Below, piece by piece: positions 10,885 through 22,798 of a stretch of 64,000 nucleotides of DNA. Both the position numbers and the translations under genes were made by a program. Position 1 is the stretch's first letter; each line of letters starts with the position of its first letter. The stretch is from Lactifluus volemus (Eukaryota; Basidiomycota; Agaricomycetes; Russulales; Russulaceae), in the NCBI GenBank assembly GCA_022376515.1, contig WTXI01000004.1:434001-498000 (forward strand). The letters run 5' to 3'. The notes under the pieces were generated by a model. That model saw nothing but the letters and a program-made list of their open reading frames with translations. It had not been told where the DNA came from and did not search any database.

Positions 10885-11424
10885 GGAGGCGGCGTACAAC
10901 TTATCGATAGAAACGGCTCTGTCCTTGGCTCCCGCCCCACCTTTCCGCAATTACAACCACGCTTCTGTGAGCCCCTGACATGTGAAGTCGATATCGGTTG
11001 GAGGGTCGGGTGCTGCCTCGAGGATGTAGTGGTTGGGGATGAAGCTGAAGCCGCGTTGTTTCTGTGCTTATCTCAGCGTCGGGTAACTGTACAATGTCCG
11101 CTACGCGGTCATCCTGACCCCGCTGTCCCTAATCCCCACTCCACCGTATTCTTGGTACTAGTTTGCGTCAAAGACGAGCGTGCCAGTGGGGAGATGGATG
11201 CGCGGGGAGTGCTAAGGCGGGTGAAGATCTCCACACAAGCGACGGAGAAGTGGAAGGTCACGTGTTTGCAAAGACTCGATAAGCGGTAGACATACTAGTA
11301 ACCTAACTGTAGCAGCAGTCATGGAGCTAGGTATACTCAAGCTGTACGTAGATACATCGCAAGAAATTGACACGGTTCTCGAAACGCGAATAACGATGGG
11401 AAATTGAAGGGAACATTATAGTCA
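10885..11424. repeat. Gamma block, 3' flank of FB5
   Basis: Nearly identical by eye to 18353-18909 (3' of FB7). The partner is joined directly to a truncated block alpha, which fixes the edge at about 10885. Likely contains FB5 3' UTR sequence; no independent gene supported. Confidence 0.5.
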
Positions 11425-12999
11425 TTATAACACATCAGGTATATAGAACATCGAGCGATCCACCAAACGCAGGCTGACGGGACGGCCTGCTTCTTGACGT
11501 TCATTAAGAAATCTGGTAAACGAGTCCCGAACATAGATTCCTTCACAATATCCAATCTCCTCAAGGTTCGGAAGGAACTGCCCTGGTAGCTGTCCATAGT
11601 CAGATGGTAAGGAATGGAAAATATTGCCGGCGAGATTATCTTTCACATAGATAGTCTTCGCGTTGGTGAACGGCTCAAGAAGTTCACACCACTGACTTCG
11701 GTCGACACTGTTGTCAGTGTGCCACCGCGATGACGATCGACCTTTGTCTTGTAAGCTAAGTGCTCGTAAGCTAAGTGTGAGATCCTCGACGACGGAAAGT
11801 ACGGGTGAAAGTACACGGAAGAATTCCACCGCAGACGCTACCTGCTGGTTGAGATGCATGCGGCTGATCCTTAACAGCAAGGGAGTGTCCCACTTGAAAG
11901 GGACCGCGTGTAATGAGACGCCACGATTTCCAAACGTTATCTTTACAGCGGTGAATCTAAGGTTCTTGGATGTTTGCACGAATTGCAAGAGGGGTGGAAT
12001 TATAAAGGGGGGCTGATTAGAGAGATGGACATGAAGTTTGTTGAGGGAAGGGGCCCTGATCCGAGCAACAAGGACTTCCAAATAGATGCTCGGACCACTG
12101 AAACAAAACCAGCGTAGGTTGGGAAGTGTGATCATGTTAAGGGTCTGGTGACGCTGCCTTTCAATATCGTGGTTGGAAAAGGGGGGACGAAATCCAATGA
12201 ACAGATTCTCCAGCTGGGAAAGAAGCGAAAGTCCAAGTATATAACTCGGAGTGAAATGGGCGGACTCGGATGCCTCGAGTGAGCGAAGGGAGAGAGTAAC
12301 GAGTCCCGTAGGAGTAGTTGTGAGTAAGGGCGATCCAATTGGAAGGGAAACCATCACTAGTGTGATATGGCGTAGATTGGGGGCTTGAAACGTTACAGGA
12401 AGGGCCACATCGGTCAAAGATTCGATATACATGCGCTCCAGAACGGGGAATTGATCATCCATAACCCTGACGAACTTCTCCATATTGACATGGCAAAGGT
12501 AGATGTGACGCACGCGATCACGATGTGAAAGTGCGAGAAATATACCCGATTCATCTTCTGGTTGTATTACCCAATCAACTTCATAAGAGATGGTGAGTGG
12601 TAGTGGTGGTGAATGTGCGAGCATGTCTGCTACAGGCACACCAACGGTGCAGAACAGATGAAGGTCGAGCCGGGATGGTGATTCAAGAATAAGATTTCGC
12701 CATAGTCGACAAACATGTGCCAGTTTGTACCACCATTGGCGGTACGAAATAGCGACCGCCCCATTTTCATCGTAATAGTCGTCTGGATCTGGCAGCCGAT
12801 AAAGGTCAAATATGTTGAGAAGCACGTCATCATTCAGGATATGGATAGATGGAGGTGATCTATTGCCACGGAGCCCTTTTAATTTGCAAGTTTGTCAACA
12901 GGATGAACAGATCAGGGACACAAATATTTGGAACTCACGACCGCCGGCGAGCCTCCTAATGAAGGAAGGATAACTTGGGGTCAAGCAGAAACCAGGCAT
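11425..12999 (-). CDS. FB5: F-box/LRR-like protein, intact
   Basis: Predicted SCF substrate receptor of 503 residues. Exon 1 is 12999-12939 (MPGFCLTPSYPSFIRRLAGG), the intron is 12938-12876 (GTGAGT..AAAAG, 63 nt, with an in-frame stop if retained), and exon 2 is 12875-11425. The F-box (SIHILNDDVLLNIFDLYRL, WWYKLAHVCRLWR) is followed by CTVGVPVADM, where most copies have CTNGVPVADM, a variant shared with FB7. The tail includes QWCELLEPFTNAKTI and ends SMFYIPDVL. The segment near 11711-11790 carries a short repeated motif (LSLRALSLQDKG) absent from FB7. FB5 and FB7 are duplicates within the large repeated block. Confidence 0.84.
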
Positions 13000-14870
13000 T
13001 TTCAGAATTAGCGATGGCGTGGGTGAGCTTGAAGAATTCACGGGTTACACTGGCACTGGCAGTAGTGTGTAGGTCGCTCGCGGCGATGTTCAATCCTCGT
13101 ATATTGGTGTATTTGGGCGCTGAATGATATCCAGATCGGACGCTGGCGCATATTTTCGGGGTGCTTCGTCACGACTCAACCAGGCATTTTCACAGAGGTG
13201 AGCCACGGTACTAATGACGTGGATGCGATTGAAAAGCGTACTGTAGTGTGTAGGCCTCTTGGATGACCAATGCCTCGTTCCCGTGGTGGTGGCGGTGTCC
13301 TTGGCCAAAAGTGGGCGCAGACCTTCATCCAGAATTGGACACTGCCAGTGGTGTCCACCTTTCTCGTCATCATCACCGCCGTCGTCACCTCATTATGACC
13401 CACATCTCCATTCCCTCACATTTACGCACTCACCTACAGTATGCGCCTGGATATGGCGCAGACAGGTCAATCTCACCACCTTCAAACAGTTCAGGCTGTC
13501 CACCAAAGGACCGAACCGCACAAAACGCCACGAATACGGAGCCCTGCTAGATAAAAAGTTTTGCGTGCGCTGTTTCTTCTCCCGATGATAGCCAGCGAGG
13601 AATACTGTTATACATGGCTGCAAGGAGGTCGCAAACTGTTTTCACATTAGCATCACGACTTCGCCCCGTACTTCCATGGCGCCCCTGCAGCGCTCGCACC
13701 CACGAACGCAAGTGAAAAGAAAAACTACAGACAGAAGAGCGCTGAGAGTGGCGCAAATATCCGGTCCACGGCCAAGAAATGTTTGCAAGCATGTGGACAG
13801 CGGTCGCTGGGTAACAGTGGCCCCCGTCCGTACCGTAAATCATGATATATTTGGTATGTATACTTTATATATGTGTGAAATACGTCATGACGAATCTCAT
13901 TTTCACGAAGTGAGATTACCTGGCGTACCGTACCGATCGCCGCTATCCTTGCCATTCTGCGTTCCCCTGCTTCTCCTGGGCCTTGGCCCTTACCCGCGAC
14001 ATCGGAAGTAGAAGGGCCTCTTTCTTGAATGCCCATGGACAATAACGTCGTCTTTTGAGGAGGGAGATTCGGGTGACTCATGAATATGCGGCCGTACCAG
14101 GACAGCTTGATGAGAAAAGCGACAAGATTGTTGACAAAGCCGAACTGGTCGCGCACGCGCAGGCTTTGCGGTGTCATGTGCGACAATCTTACGCTTTGTG
14201 GGATTTGGAGGAGGAGGTAAAGGATTGAGAGACGCCCGCAGGCTGGATCGCCATGGCGAGTTGGGCGTTAGATGGGGTCGCATCGTTCAGCAATTGTCAT
14301 AGACTTCGACGAGCTGCTTGGACGCTATCATTATGTAGGATGATCGCGCTGGTTGGACTGTAGCAAACGAGGTTGCTCACACAGTGGTTCGGTGACGACA
14401 TTTGTTTTACAACAGAAGCCCCCTCTTTACTTGATCTCGTCGAGTTCCAGACCGCATTGGCACGCTACAACGACACAAAAAACACAGGCACAAGTTATCT
14501 TAGTCTCACTGTATGTCACGGGATCTCAAGTTGATTCAGTTACTGCCGCAGTAAACGTAAATGGCATAGTAATCGTACAGTAATCGTACAGTATATGCAC
14601 ATACATCACGGAGAAATGACATCACGCCCAGAAATTATAGTCAGGGAATCCGATGAAATGACTGCCCTTACAAATTAAACTGAAAGGCGTCTCACAGGGC
14701 TATGTCGACTAGGATACGCTAGTCGGGTTCCTTAATGTTGCAATATTGAGGATCTAGCGATCGCCATGAACACGAGAGTTGGTCAGTGTGAAAAACGAGC
14801 AGTTCAATTAAGACCTACTTTTCTCCACGATCAAGTCCGTTCTCGCAGCGCTCACAAGTAGTACCTAGGA
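13000..14870. other. Composite spacer upstream of FB5 and downstream of FB6
   Basis: 13000-13174 is the 5' flank of FB5. At 13175 it switches to a second leader containing an orphan ATGCCTGG start (13187-13185) followed by GACGTGGATGCGATTGAA, the leader of a lost copy. 13260-13860 resembles the flank upstream of FB15 (48700-49230). 13940-14283 resembles 49290-49640, and 14290-14870 equals the spacer at 3840-4333. The 153- and 97-codon minus-strand ORFs (13725-14186, 13990-14283) are spacer ORFs; one of them supplied the front half of FB2. Confidence 0.5.
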
Positions 14871-16387
14871 TTATAGATCCACCAAGCTCAGGTTCACGGG
14901 ATGGCCTGCCACCTGTCGTTCATCGACGAAGGCGGTAAGTACGTCCTGATTATCGCCTCCTCCAGAATATTCAACCTCTTCAAGGTTCGGCAGGAGCTCC
15001 AGCGGTGGCTCTCCATCGTGAGATAGTAAGGAATCTAAGATTTTGCCAATGAGATCATCTTGTACACGAATAGTCTTTGCGTTGGTGAACGGCCTAAGAA
15101 GTTCACGCCACTGTCTTCGGTCGACATTGTCGTGCCTTTCTGACGAATATTTGTGCAGTTGGAGACTGAATGTGACTTGCTCGACAGCAGAAAGGACTGG
15201 TGAAAGTGTACCAAATAATTGCGCCGCAGACGCGACTTGCCAGTCGAGATGTCTGCAAGTGACCCGCAACCATAAGGGAGAGTCCTTCTGAGGGACCGCA
15301 CGTAAGGAAATGGTAAGCTCGCCGAAAGCTACGTGGACAACAGTAAATCTGAGGTTCTCGGATGTTTGCATGAACTGCAAGAGGTGCGGGGAAGTAAAGG
15401 AGAGCTGATTAAAAAGAAAGACATGAAGTCTGTTGAGGGAAGGGGCACTGATCCGAGCCATAAGACCCTCCAAATATCCAACCGTACATTGCAACACAAA
15501 CAAGCGTAAGTTAGGAAGGTTGGTCATGTCCGAGGTCTGGCGCAACTGCCTTTCCACATCACGGTTGGGAACAGGGGATTTAAATTCAATGGAAAGTTTC
15601 TCCAGCTGAGCCATAAGTGAAAGCCGGGTAAGTATATAACTTGGAGGGAAATAGGCGGATGCCGGGATATCGATAAGCAAGAGAGTGACAAGCCCTGTGG
15701 CAGAAGTTGTGAGTAAGGGTGATCCAATTGGAAGGGAAGCCGTCCACAGTATGAGATGACGTAGATTGGGGGCTTGAAACGTTACAGGAAGGTCCACTTC
15801 GGTCCCAGAATGGATATACATGTGTTCCAGAATTGGGAATTGATCGTCCATAACCGCGACGAACTTCTCCACATTTGGGAGCTTCCAAAAGTAAATGTGA
15901 CGAACTCGATCACGGTGCGAAAGTGCGAGCGATATACCCGATTCATCTTCAGCTGATAACCTGCGAGTAATGGTGTCATAATCGATGGTGAGTGGTAGAG
16001 GTGGTGAATGTGCGATCATGTCGGCTACAGGCACATCATTGGTGCAAAATAGATGAAGGTCGAGCCGAGATGGTGATTCAAGAATAAGATTTCGCCATTG
16101 TCGGCAAACATGTGCCAGTTTGTACCACCAACGTTGGTGGTGCCAAACAGTGACCGGCCCAATTTCACTGTCATATTCGCCCGGATAGTATGCAAGCCGA
16201 TAAAGATCAAAGATGTTGAGAAGGACGTCATCGTTAAGGATATGGTGTCGTCTATTGCAGTTGAGCCCTATTAATTCGCCAGTTTGTGAACAGATCAGGA
16301 ACAGAAAGATCGTGACTGGTATTGCTTACGCCGGCCGAGCCTCCTAATGAGGGGAGGATAAATTATGGTAGAGCAGCAACCAGGCAT
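14871..16387 (-). CDS. FB6: F-box/LRR-like protein, intact
   Basis: Predicted SCF substrate receptor of 484 residues, the duplicate of FB3. Exon 1 is 16387-16330 (MPGCC..PPLIRRLGR), the intron is 16329-16268 (GTAAGC..AATAG, 62 nt), and exon 2 is 16267-14871. I checked the F-box part by translation: HHILNDDVLLNIFDLYRL, then WWYKLAHVCRQWR, with no break. It has CTNDVPVADM (Asp where most copies have Gly) and ends NLSLVDL like FB3. Changes from FB3 are scattered through the tail rather than confined to one end. A bare ORF would start at GTG 16034 and omit the F-box. Confidence 0.83.
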
Positions 16388-17379
16388 TTTCAGGGAGGTG
16401 AGTAATGACGTAGATGCGATGGAAGAGTGTTTTGGACGATTCCCGTGGCGGTGGCGGTGTCTTCGGTCAACATGGCTGACCTATCCGGAATTGGACGCGG
16501 GCCCGGGCGTCTACCTTCTCGTCCATCATCAACGTCGCCGTCATCATCTCATTCCGAGCCACATCTCCTTTTCCCACCCACTCACCTACATTTAAACAGT
16601 ATGTGCTCGAATACAGCGCAGACAGGTAAATTCTTTACCACCTTCAAGTGCTGTCCACAAACGCCACGTCACGGTCACGAACACATCCCGCACAAAGTGT
16701 CATGAATATGGACGTACAGCCCTACTAGATGGACGTTTTTGGCGTGCGTCGTTCCTTCTCCCAATAGTAACCAACAAAACACACTCTTACACATGTGATA
16801 ATACTGGCTGACTGCCAGTAGTTCTTGGAGGATCATCGATCGCGCAGGCGGACACCACCTTTGGCACGCGAGAGGTCGCATGGATCAAATACGATCTTGT
16901 TTTATACTAGCATGACGTCTTCTCTCTGTACTTCCGCCCTGGAGTAGCAGATATCCAAGACGAGTTGCAAGGGCAGCTAGAGCGTGGACAACTGTTACTG
17001 GGTAGTCCTAGTCGTACGTACCACAAATCATACATATCTGATATCTACGTCAAGTAAGATGCAAGCTTAACTTGTGAAGCCACCGAGGAATGCGGCAGGA
17101 AGAGAGTTATAGCTGGAAAGTCCAAGGAAGCAACGAGTCGTGTGATTGTTGTTGCACTGTAGATTTCTTCCGCTGTGCGCACGTCACTCAGTCTGTCCTT
17201 GACTCCCACCCCACCTTTCCGCATCGCATCGTGCCACCACAGCAATCACAATCACGCTTCTGTGAGGCGCAATCGCACCGCTGATACACGTGCAGTCGAT
17301 ATCCGTATCGTTGGTACTGGAGCTGGACGGGTATGCGTCAAACATGGATGTGCCAGTGGTGAGATGGATGCGCGGGGAG
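16388..17379. repeat. 5' flank (type 2) of FB6 plus partial gamma block
   Basis: Counterpart of 5833-6807. The match ends abruptly inside gamma after GGATGCGCGGGGAG at about 17379. No independent gene. Confidence 0.5.
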
Positions 17380-18352
17380 ACCGATCTCTATCAGAGAGGT
17401 CCAAGAGTTGGTTAACTTACAAGTAAGTATCACAGCTCATGATACGTACGTATCATGAAACAGCGCGGATGGGGCAGGCCAATATCCTCGTCGTCTATAA
17501 ACAGTTCAAGAGCTGCCTACTAACACTCAGTCGTTAACCCGTACTACAAGAAACGCCAAGCGCGCAACTCTGCGCAGCGCCGACGAGCATTCCATGAGGA
17601 TTGACGTTCATACCCTGCTACAGTAGATAGTCTTCTTCTGGTGTGCGTTTTTTTTTCTCCCAATCGTGATGACCAATGAAGCACACGTGAGGATGACTCG
17701 CTGACTCTTAGGGAGATTGCATAGGTGTGCGCTGCGCAGCTATCCAGAGATTTTTGCCCGAGAGATTCGATCGCTAGCGTGGAGAGTCTGCTGTTCCCAT
17801 TGTCACCTCTGCTTTCAGCCTCGAGTGCTGTCACGGCGCCCGCGCGCACGCAAGTGAAGACTTGGACAAGCTGATGAAATAAGCTGTGGGTTGTCGAGTT
17901 CGATCTCGATTTCCGAACCCAAATATCGGGACCAATAGCTGCCAGTGCTGGAGTTGGAGGCTTTGGCGGGTGCTCCAAGTGCCTGGGTAAGGAGAGCATT
18001 CCGTCTTTGGATATGGTGCTGTACGACATGGTGGATCTGTCGTTAGTTTCGGCAATCAACACCCTCTGTGCGTCAGGTGGTGCCATGCCTGAACTAAAAT
18101 GAGAGGAGAATAGTTGGGTGGTAACAACTGAATTCCCCACACATACAAGATGATGAAAATGTCATGATATATAGGTAGAGTAAATGAAAAGCTATACTTT
18201 TAGAAATTATCATGACGGATTCTCTCTTCTCCAATAATCTCTTCATCCGCTATGAAGAGAGCATCACATCAAACCATCTGACAAGGGCGATATATACTGT
18301 GAGACACTACATTGATGGCGGAGTGACGGGGTGCTAGCCAACGGAGGCGGCG
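17380..18352. repeat. Junction filler, then 5F type 1 and truncated block alpha
   Basis: 17380-17437 is about 58 bases I cannot match elsewhere in the window. From 17438 it is the FB4-type 5' flank, starting exactly with the 20-bp palindrome, though no F-box gene follows it. About 18110-18352 is the first part of block alpha, cut after GGGGTGCTAGCCA. The minus-strand 198-codon ORF (17544-18140) is the longest version of the flank ORF; sister flanks break it. Confidence 0.55.
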
Positions 18353-18909
18353 TACAACTTATCAATAGAAACGTCACTGTCCTTGGCTCCCACCCCACCT
18401 TGCCACATCGCATCGTGCCGCAACGGCGATTACAACCACGCTTCTGTGAGCCCCTGATACGTGAAGTCGATATCCATTGGAGGGTCGGGTAGACCGTTGG
18501 AGGGTCGGGTGCTGCTTCGAGGATGTAGTGGTTAGGGATGAAGCCGCGTTGTCTGTGCTTATCTCAGCGTCGGGTAACTGTATGTACAATGTCCGCTACG
18601 CTGTCATCCTGACCCCGCTGTCCCTAATCCCCACTCCACCGTATTCTTGGTACTAGTTTGCGTCAAAGACGAGCGTGCCAGTGGGGAGATGGATGCGCGG
18701 GGAGTGCTAAGGCGGGTAAAGATCTCCACACAAGCGACGGAGAAGTGGAAGGTCACGTGTTTGCAAAGACTTAGACATACTAGTAACCTAACTGTAGCAG
18801 CAGTCATGGAGCTAGGTATACTCAAGCTGTACGTAGATACATCGCAAGGAAATGACACGGTTCTCGAAACGCGAATAACGATGGGAAATTGAAGGGGGCA
18901 TTATAGTCA
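18353..18909. repeat. Gamma block, 3' flank of FB7
   Basis: Counterpart of 10885-11424. It contains a short local duplication near 18474-18510 (TTGGAGGGTCGGGT twice). Probably FB7 3' UTR and downstream sequence. Confidence 0.5.
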
Positions 18910-20460
18910 TCATAACGCACCCAGAGGTATATAGAACATCGAGGGATCCACCAAACGCAGGCTGACGGGACGGCCTTGTAATTGACGTTCCTTAAGAAAT
19001 ATGGTAAACGAGTGCCGAACATCTCTTCCTCCAGAATATCCAATCTCCTCAAGGTTCGGAAGAAACTGCCCTGGTAGCTCTCCATAGCCAGATGGGAAAA
19101 TTTTGCAGGCGAGATCATCTTTCACATGGATAGCCTTCGCGTTGGTGAACAGCCCAAGAAGTTCACACCACTGACTTCGGTCGACGTTGTGCCACTGCGA
19201 TGACGATCGACATTTGTCTTGGTAGCTAAGTGTGAGATCCTCGACGACGGAAAGTACGGGTGAAAGTACATGGAAGAATTCCACCACAGACGCTATCTGC
19301 CGGTTGAGATGCATGCAGTTGATATTGGACACCAAGGGAGTGTCCCACTTCAAAGGGACCGCGTGTAATAAGACGCCATGCACTCCAAACGTTATCTGTA
19401 CAGCGGTGAATCTAAGGTTCTTGAATGTTTGCACGAATTGCAAGAGGGGTGGAATTATGAAAGGGGGCTGTCCAAAGAGATGGACATGAAGTCTGTTGAG
19501 GGAAGGGGCCCTGATCCGAGCAACAAGGACTTCTAAATCGATGCTCGGACCACTGAACCAAAACCAGCGTAGGTTGGGAAGTGTGATCATGTCAAGGGTC
19601 TGGTGAGGCTGCCTTTCAATATCATGGTTGGGAAAAGGGGGATGAAATCCAATGAACAGATTCTCCAGCTGGGAAAGAAGCGAAAGTCCAAGTATATAAC
19701 TCGGAGTGAAATAGGCGGACTTGGATGCCTCGCCATTGTGAAGCGAGAGTGTAACGAGTCCCGTAGGAGTAGTTGTGAGTAAGGGTGATCCAATTGGAAG
19801 GGAAACCATCTTCAGTTTGAGATGGCGTAGATTGGGGGCTTGAAACGTTACAGGAAGGGCCACCTCGGCCCGGGGATTAGATTCGATATACATGCGCTCC
19901 AGAACGGGGAATTGATCATCCATAACCCTGACGAACTCCCCCATATCGGCGTAATTGCGAAGGTAAATGTGACGCACGCGATCACGATGTGAAAGTGCAA
20001 GTAATATACCCGATCTATCTTCTGCTGAAATAATCCAATTGGTATAATAGATGGCGAGTGGTAAAGGTGGTGAATGTGCGAGCATGTCCGCTACAGGCAC
20101 ACCAACGGTGCAGAACAGATGAAGGTCAAGCCGGCATGGTGATTCAAGAATAAGATTTCGCCATAGTCGACAAACATGTGCCAGTTTGTACCACCATTGG
20201 CGGTACGAAATAGCGACCGCCCCATTTTCATCGTAATAGTCGTCCGGATCTGGCAGCCGATAAAGGTCAAATATGTTGAGAAGCACGTCATCATTCAGGA
20301 TATGGATAGATGGAGGTGATCTATTGCCATGGGGCCCTATTAATTTGCAAGTTTGTCAACAGAATGAACAGATCAGGGACACAAATATTTGGAACTCACG
20401 ACCGTCGGCGAGCCTTCTAATGAAGGGAGGATAACTTGGGGTCAAGCCAAAACCAGGCAT
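18910..20460 (-). CDS. FB7: F-box/LRR-like protein, intact
   Basis: Predicted SCF substrate receptor of 495 residues, duplicate of FB5. Exon 1 is 20460-20400 (MPGFGLTPSYPPFIRRLADG), the intron is 20399-20337 (GTGAGT..AATAG, 63 nt), and exon 2 is 20336-18910. The F-box is almost the same as in FB5 and keeps CTVGVPVADM. The tail is a few residues shorter than in FB5 (for example LPSGYGELP where FB5 has LPSDYGQLP preceded by extra residues) and ends SMFYIPLGAL. Differences from FB5 include several small in-frame length changes, so the frame has been kept after duplication. Confidence 0.84.
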
Positions 20461-21300
20461 TTTCAGAATTAGCGATGGCGTGGGTGAGGTTGAAGAATTC
20501 ACGGGTTACACTGGCACTGGCAGTAGTGTGTAGGTCGCTCGCGGCGATGTTCAATCCTTGTATTGATGTATTTGGGCGCTGAGTGAAATCGGACGCTGGC
20601 GTCTATTTTCGGGGTGCTTCGTCACGCGTCACGAGCCGCACTCCGCAAATTCCCACTGCCTCTGTCATGAAACAGCAGCGGATGGCACAATTACCACCTA
20701 TAAAAGAGCTGCCTACTAACACTCGGTCATTAACCCGTACTACACAAAACACCAAGCGTGCGTCTCTGCGCAGCGCCGACGAGCGTTCCATGAAGGTTGA
20801 CGTTCACACCCTGCTATAGTATATAGACTTCTTTTGGTGTGCGTTTTTTTTTCACCTAATAATGATGACTAACGACGCACACGTGGGGATGACTCGCAGA
20901 CTCTTCGTAGGTGGGCGCTACGCAGCTATCCAGAGATTTTTGGCCGAGAGATTCGATCGCTGGCGTGGGGTCTGCTGTTCCCATTGTCGCCGCCGCTGCC
21001 TTCCGCCTCGAGTACTGCCATGGCTCCCCGTACTCGCGCCCGTAAGTGAAGACTTGGAAGAGCTGGTGAATAAGCTGTGGGTTATCAAATTCGATCTCGA
21101 TTTGCCTTTCCCCAGAGTGTGGAGTCGGGACCAGGTCGAGACCAATAGCTGCTGGAGTTGGAGGCTGTGGCGGGTCCTCAAAGTGCGTGCGTGAGGAGAG
21201 CGTTCTGTCCTTGAATATGGGGCTGTACCGCATGGCGGACCCGTAGTTAGTTTTGGCATTAAACACGCACTTTGCGTCAAGCGGTGCCATGCCTGACTAG
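20461..21300. repeat. 5' flank block (5F, type 1) of FB7
   Basis: Matches the FB5 flank to about 20631, then continues like the FB1 and FB4 flanks (GCGCAGCGCCGACGAGCGTT at about 20776). Overlapping ORFs (110 codons +, 144 and 140 codons -) fall in the segment that carries them in sister flanks, but frames differ. Confidence 0.5.
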
Positions 21301-22330
21301 GTTGAGATGAGAATGGTTGATAGTCGCTGGGTAGACACAACTGAATCCCTACATATGCCAGACGATAAAAGGTTCAGTTATCGAGGTAGAGTACATGGAA
21401 AGTTTAGAAATTATCGTGACAGATTCTCTCTTCTCCTCATCCGCTATGAAGAGAGCATCACATCAAGACATCTCACAAGATCCTTGAAGGACAATACTGA
21501 CACCTTACCAATTACTGCCGGTGCCAGGTGCGGTCCCCAACTTCGCCACATCTTGTTGCGTCGGGCGGCAGGCCGACCACGATCATGCTTCTGCGAGATG
21601 CCATCGACGCCGCCGATACGTGTGCAGTCGATGTATCCTGCGCGCCAGAGCTGGATGATGTACGTGTCTGATGTGAGTTGTGGGGAATAGAGCGTGAGGA
21701 GGGAGTCCCAGTAGTGTTGAAGGGCGGAGGCACAAAGCGACGGAGAATCACACGTAAATCCATTGTTCGAGAACATCGGGCTTCGCTTCCACACGAGCAG
21801 GAGTAAATAATAACGGGAAACTCGACGTGAGGGTGGGGAAAAAGAAAAGATGCCACGGAAAGAAAGCCGGTCTATTTCATAAGATAAGTACGCGAGCCAG
21901 GCTCCATTCCGACATCCCCTAGAATGTCTGCAGCCGCGGCCCCGACGATGCACTCGTCTGTCGATGTGAGGGGCTTGATCAGTACAGTCGAGCATTATAC
22001 GGAAGACAGGCACCTTCGAATCCTGTGAAATGGCTGAAAAAGACACGGCAGCTTTCATTCCGCGTGAAAGATAGACTGACCCATTTTCGAGTTACCCTCG
22101 TACACCTACGTATACGTGAGCTGCTCGAACCTCCTCTCCTACAAGCTTAAACGCAATCGCGACGAGCGCCGCCACTGCCAGAACGAGCTAACCTGGCGGA
22201 GCAATGGGGCGCAACCTCAAGCTCCGCGGGATTCGCAAGAAACTCACAGACGGCATCAATAAGTGGGTCACAAGGCGGGATTCTTTATCACTGAGCCTAG
22301 AAAGATGAGTAAAAATATCGGATAGGCAGG
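21301..22330. repeat. Block alpha, copy 4
   Basis: The fullest copy besides 1591-2597. The minus-strand ORF of 204 codons (21444-22058) overlaps the equivalent of the copy-1 ORF, but frame and ends differ. If block alpha descends from a gene, this copy and copy 1 are the best starting points. Confidence 0.5.
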
Positions 22331-22412
22331 ATGAGCTCAAAGTACGGGAAAAAAAAAGATGACAGGCTCAACACGGGTATTGTATCGATGTTATTGGTGG
22401 CATCAGTTCGAT

Positions 22413-22470
22413 AGGTGAGAGGGAAGGGTAGTATCGGTGCAAATATGAATAGCATGGAGCGCGAGAAGGG
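22413..22470. repeat. Short inverted segment inside block beta
   Basis: In three sister copies the text runs from CCCTTCTC, through ATTTATATTTGCGC, to CCTCTCACCT. Here, between otherwise collinear flanks (..TTCGAT and CATCCATACATTCG..), it is the reverse complement: AGGTGAGAGG, GCAAATATGAATA, GAGAAGGG. Confidence 0.7.
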
Positions 22471-22774
22471 CATCCATACATTCGTCTCAGCGCCAGCGGT
22501 GGTAAGTGTCGATTTTCTATATGGGCAGACGGGCCGATGTTGCGGTATTGAACTTTGACCGGTAACGGTCGGCCGAGAGTGAGAGTGGAGAGGTATTAAG
22601 CTTTAAGTTTCACATCCGTAGCAGCTACGAGCATGGAGGCACGGCGACGGAAAACGAAGAAACGAAGAGGTGACTAAGTGACTGTGACTGACATTCTCAG
22701 CAACTCACTGGCACGTGATCGAAAGACGCTACCGAGGTCTGCTCTCTGATCCATCCGCGCATCGAGGCTGTGGC

Positions 22775-22798
22775 GCCTCTGCCTCTGCCTCTGCCTCT
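22775..22798. repeat. GCCTCT microsatellite, four units
   Basis: Four perfect tandem copies of the hexamer GCCTCT. Not seen in the other block-beta neighbourhoods. Confidence 0.85.

Larger units (their letters stand above)
3607..13174. repeat. Large segmental duplication, copy 1 (partner 14083-20631)
   Basis: The order spacer - FB3 - 5F/gamma - FB4 - 5F - alpha - beta - gamma - FB5 - 5F reappears at 14083-20631 in the same order and orientation. There FB6 stands for FB3 and FB7 for FB5, but the equivalents of about 6808-8808 (with FB4) and about 9690-10884 are missing. Boundaries were placed where the two copies stop matching by eye, so allow some tens of bases. Confidence 0.65.
14083..20631. 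repeat. Large segmental duplication, copy 2 (partner 3607-13174)
   Basis: Same order and orientation as copy 1, with two internal losses. At 17380-17437 about 58 bases of unrelated filler replace the segment that held FB4 in copy 1. At about 18352 a truncated block alpha is joined straight to gamma, skipping what corresponds to 9690-10884. Confidence 0.65.
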
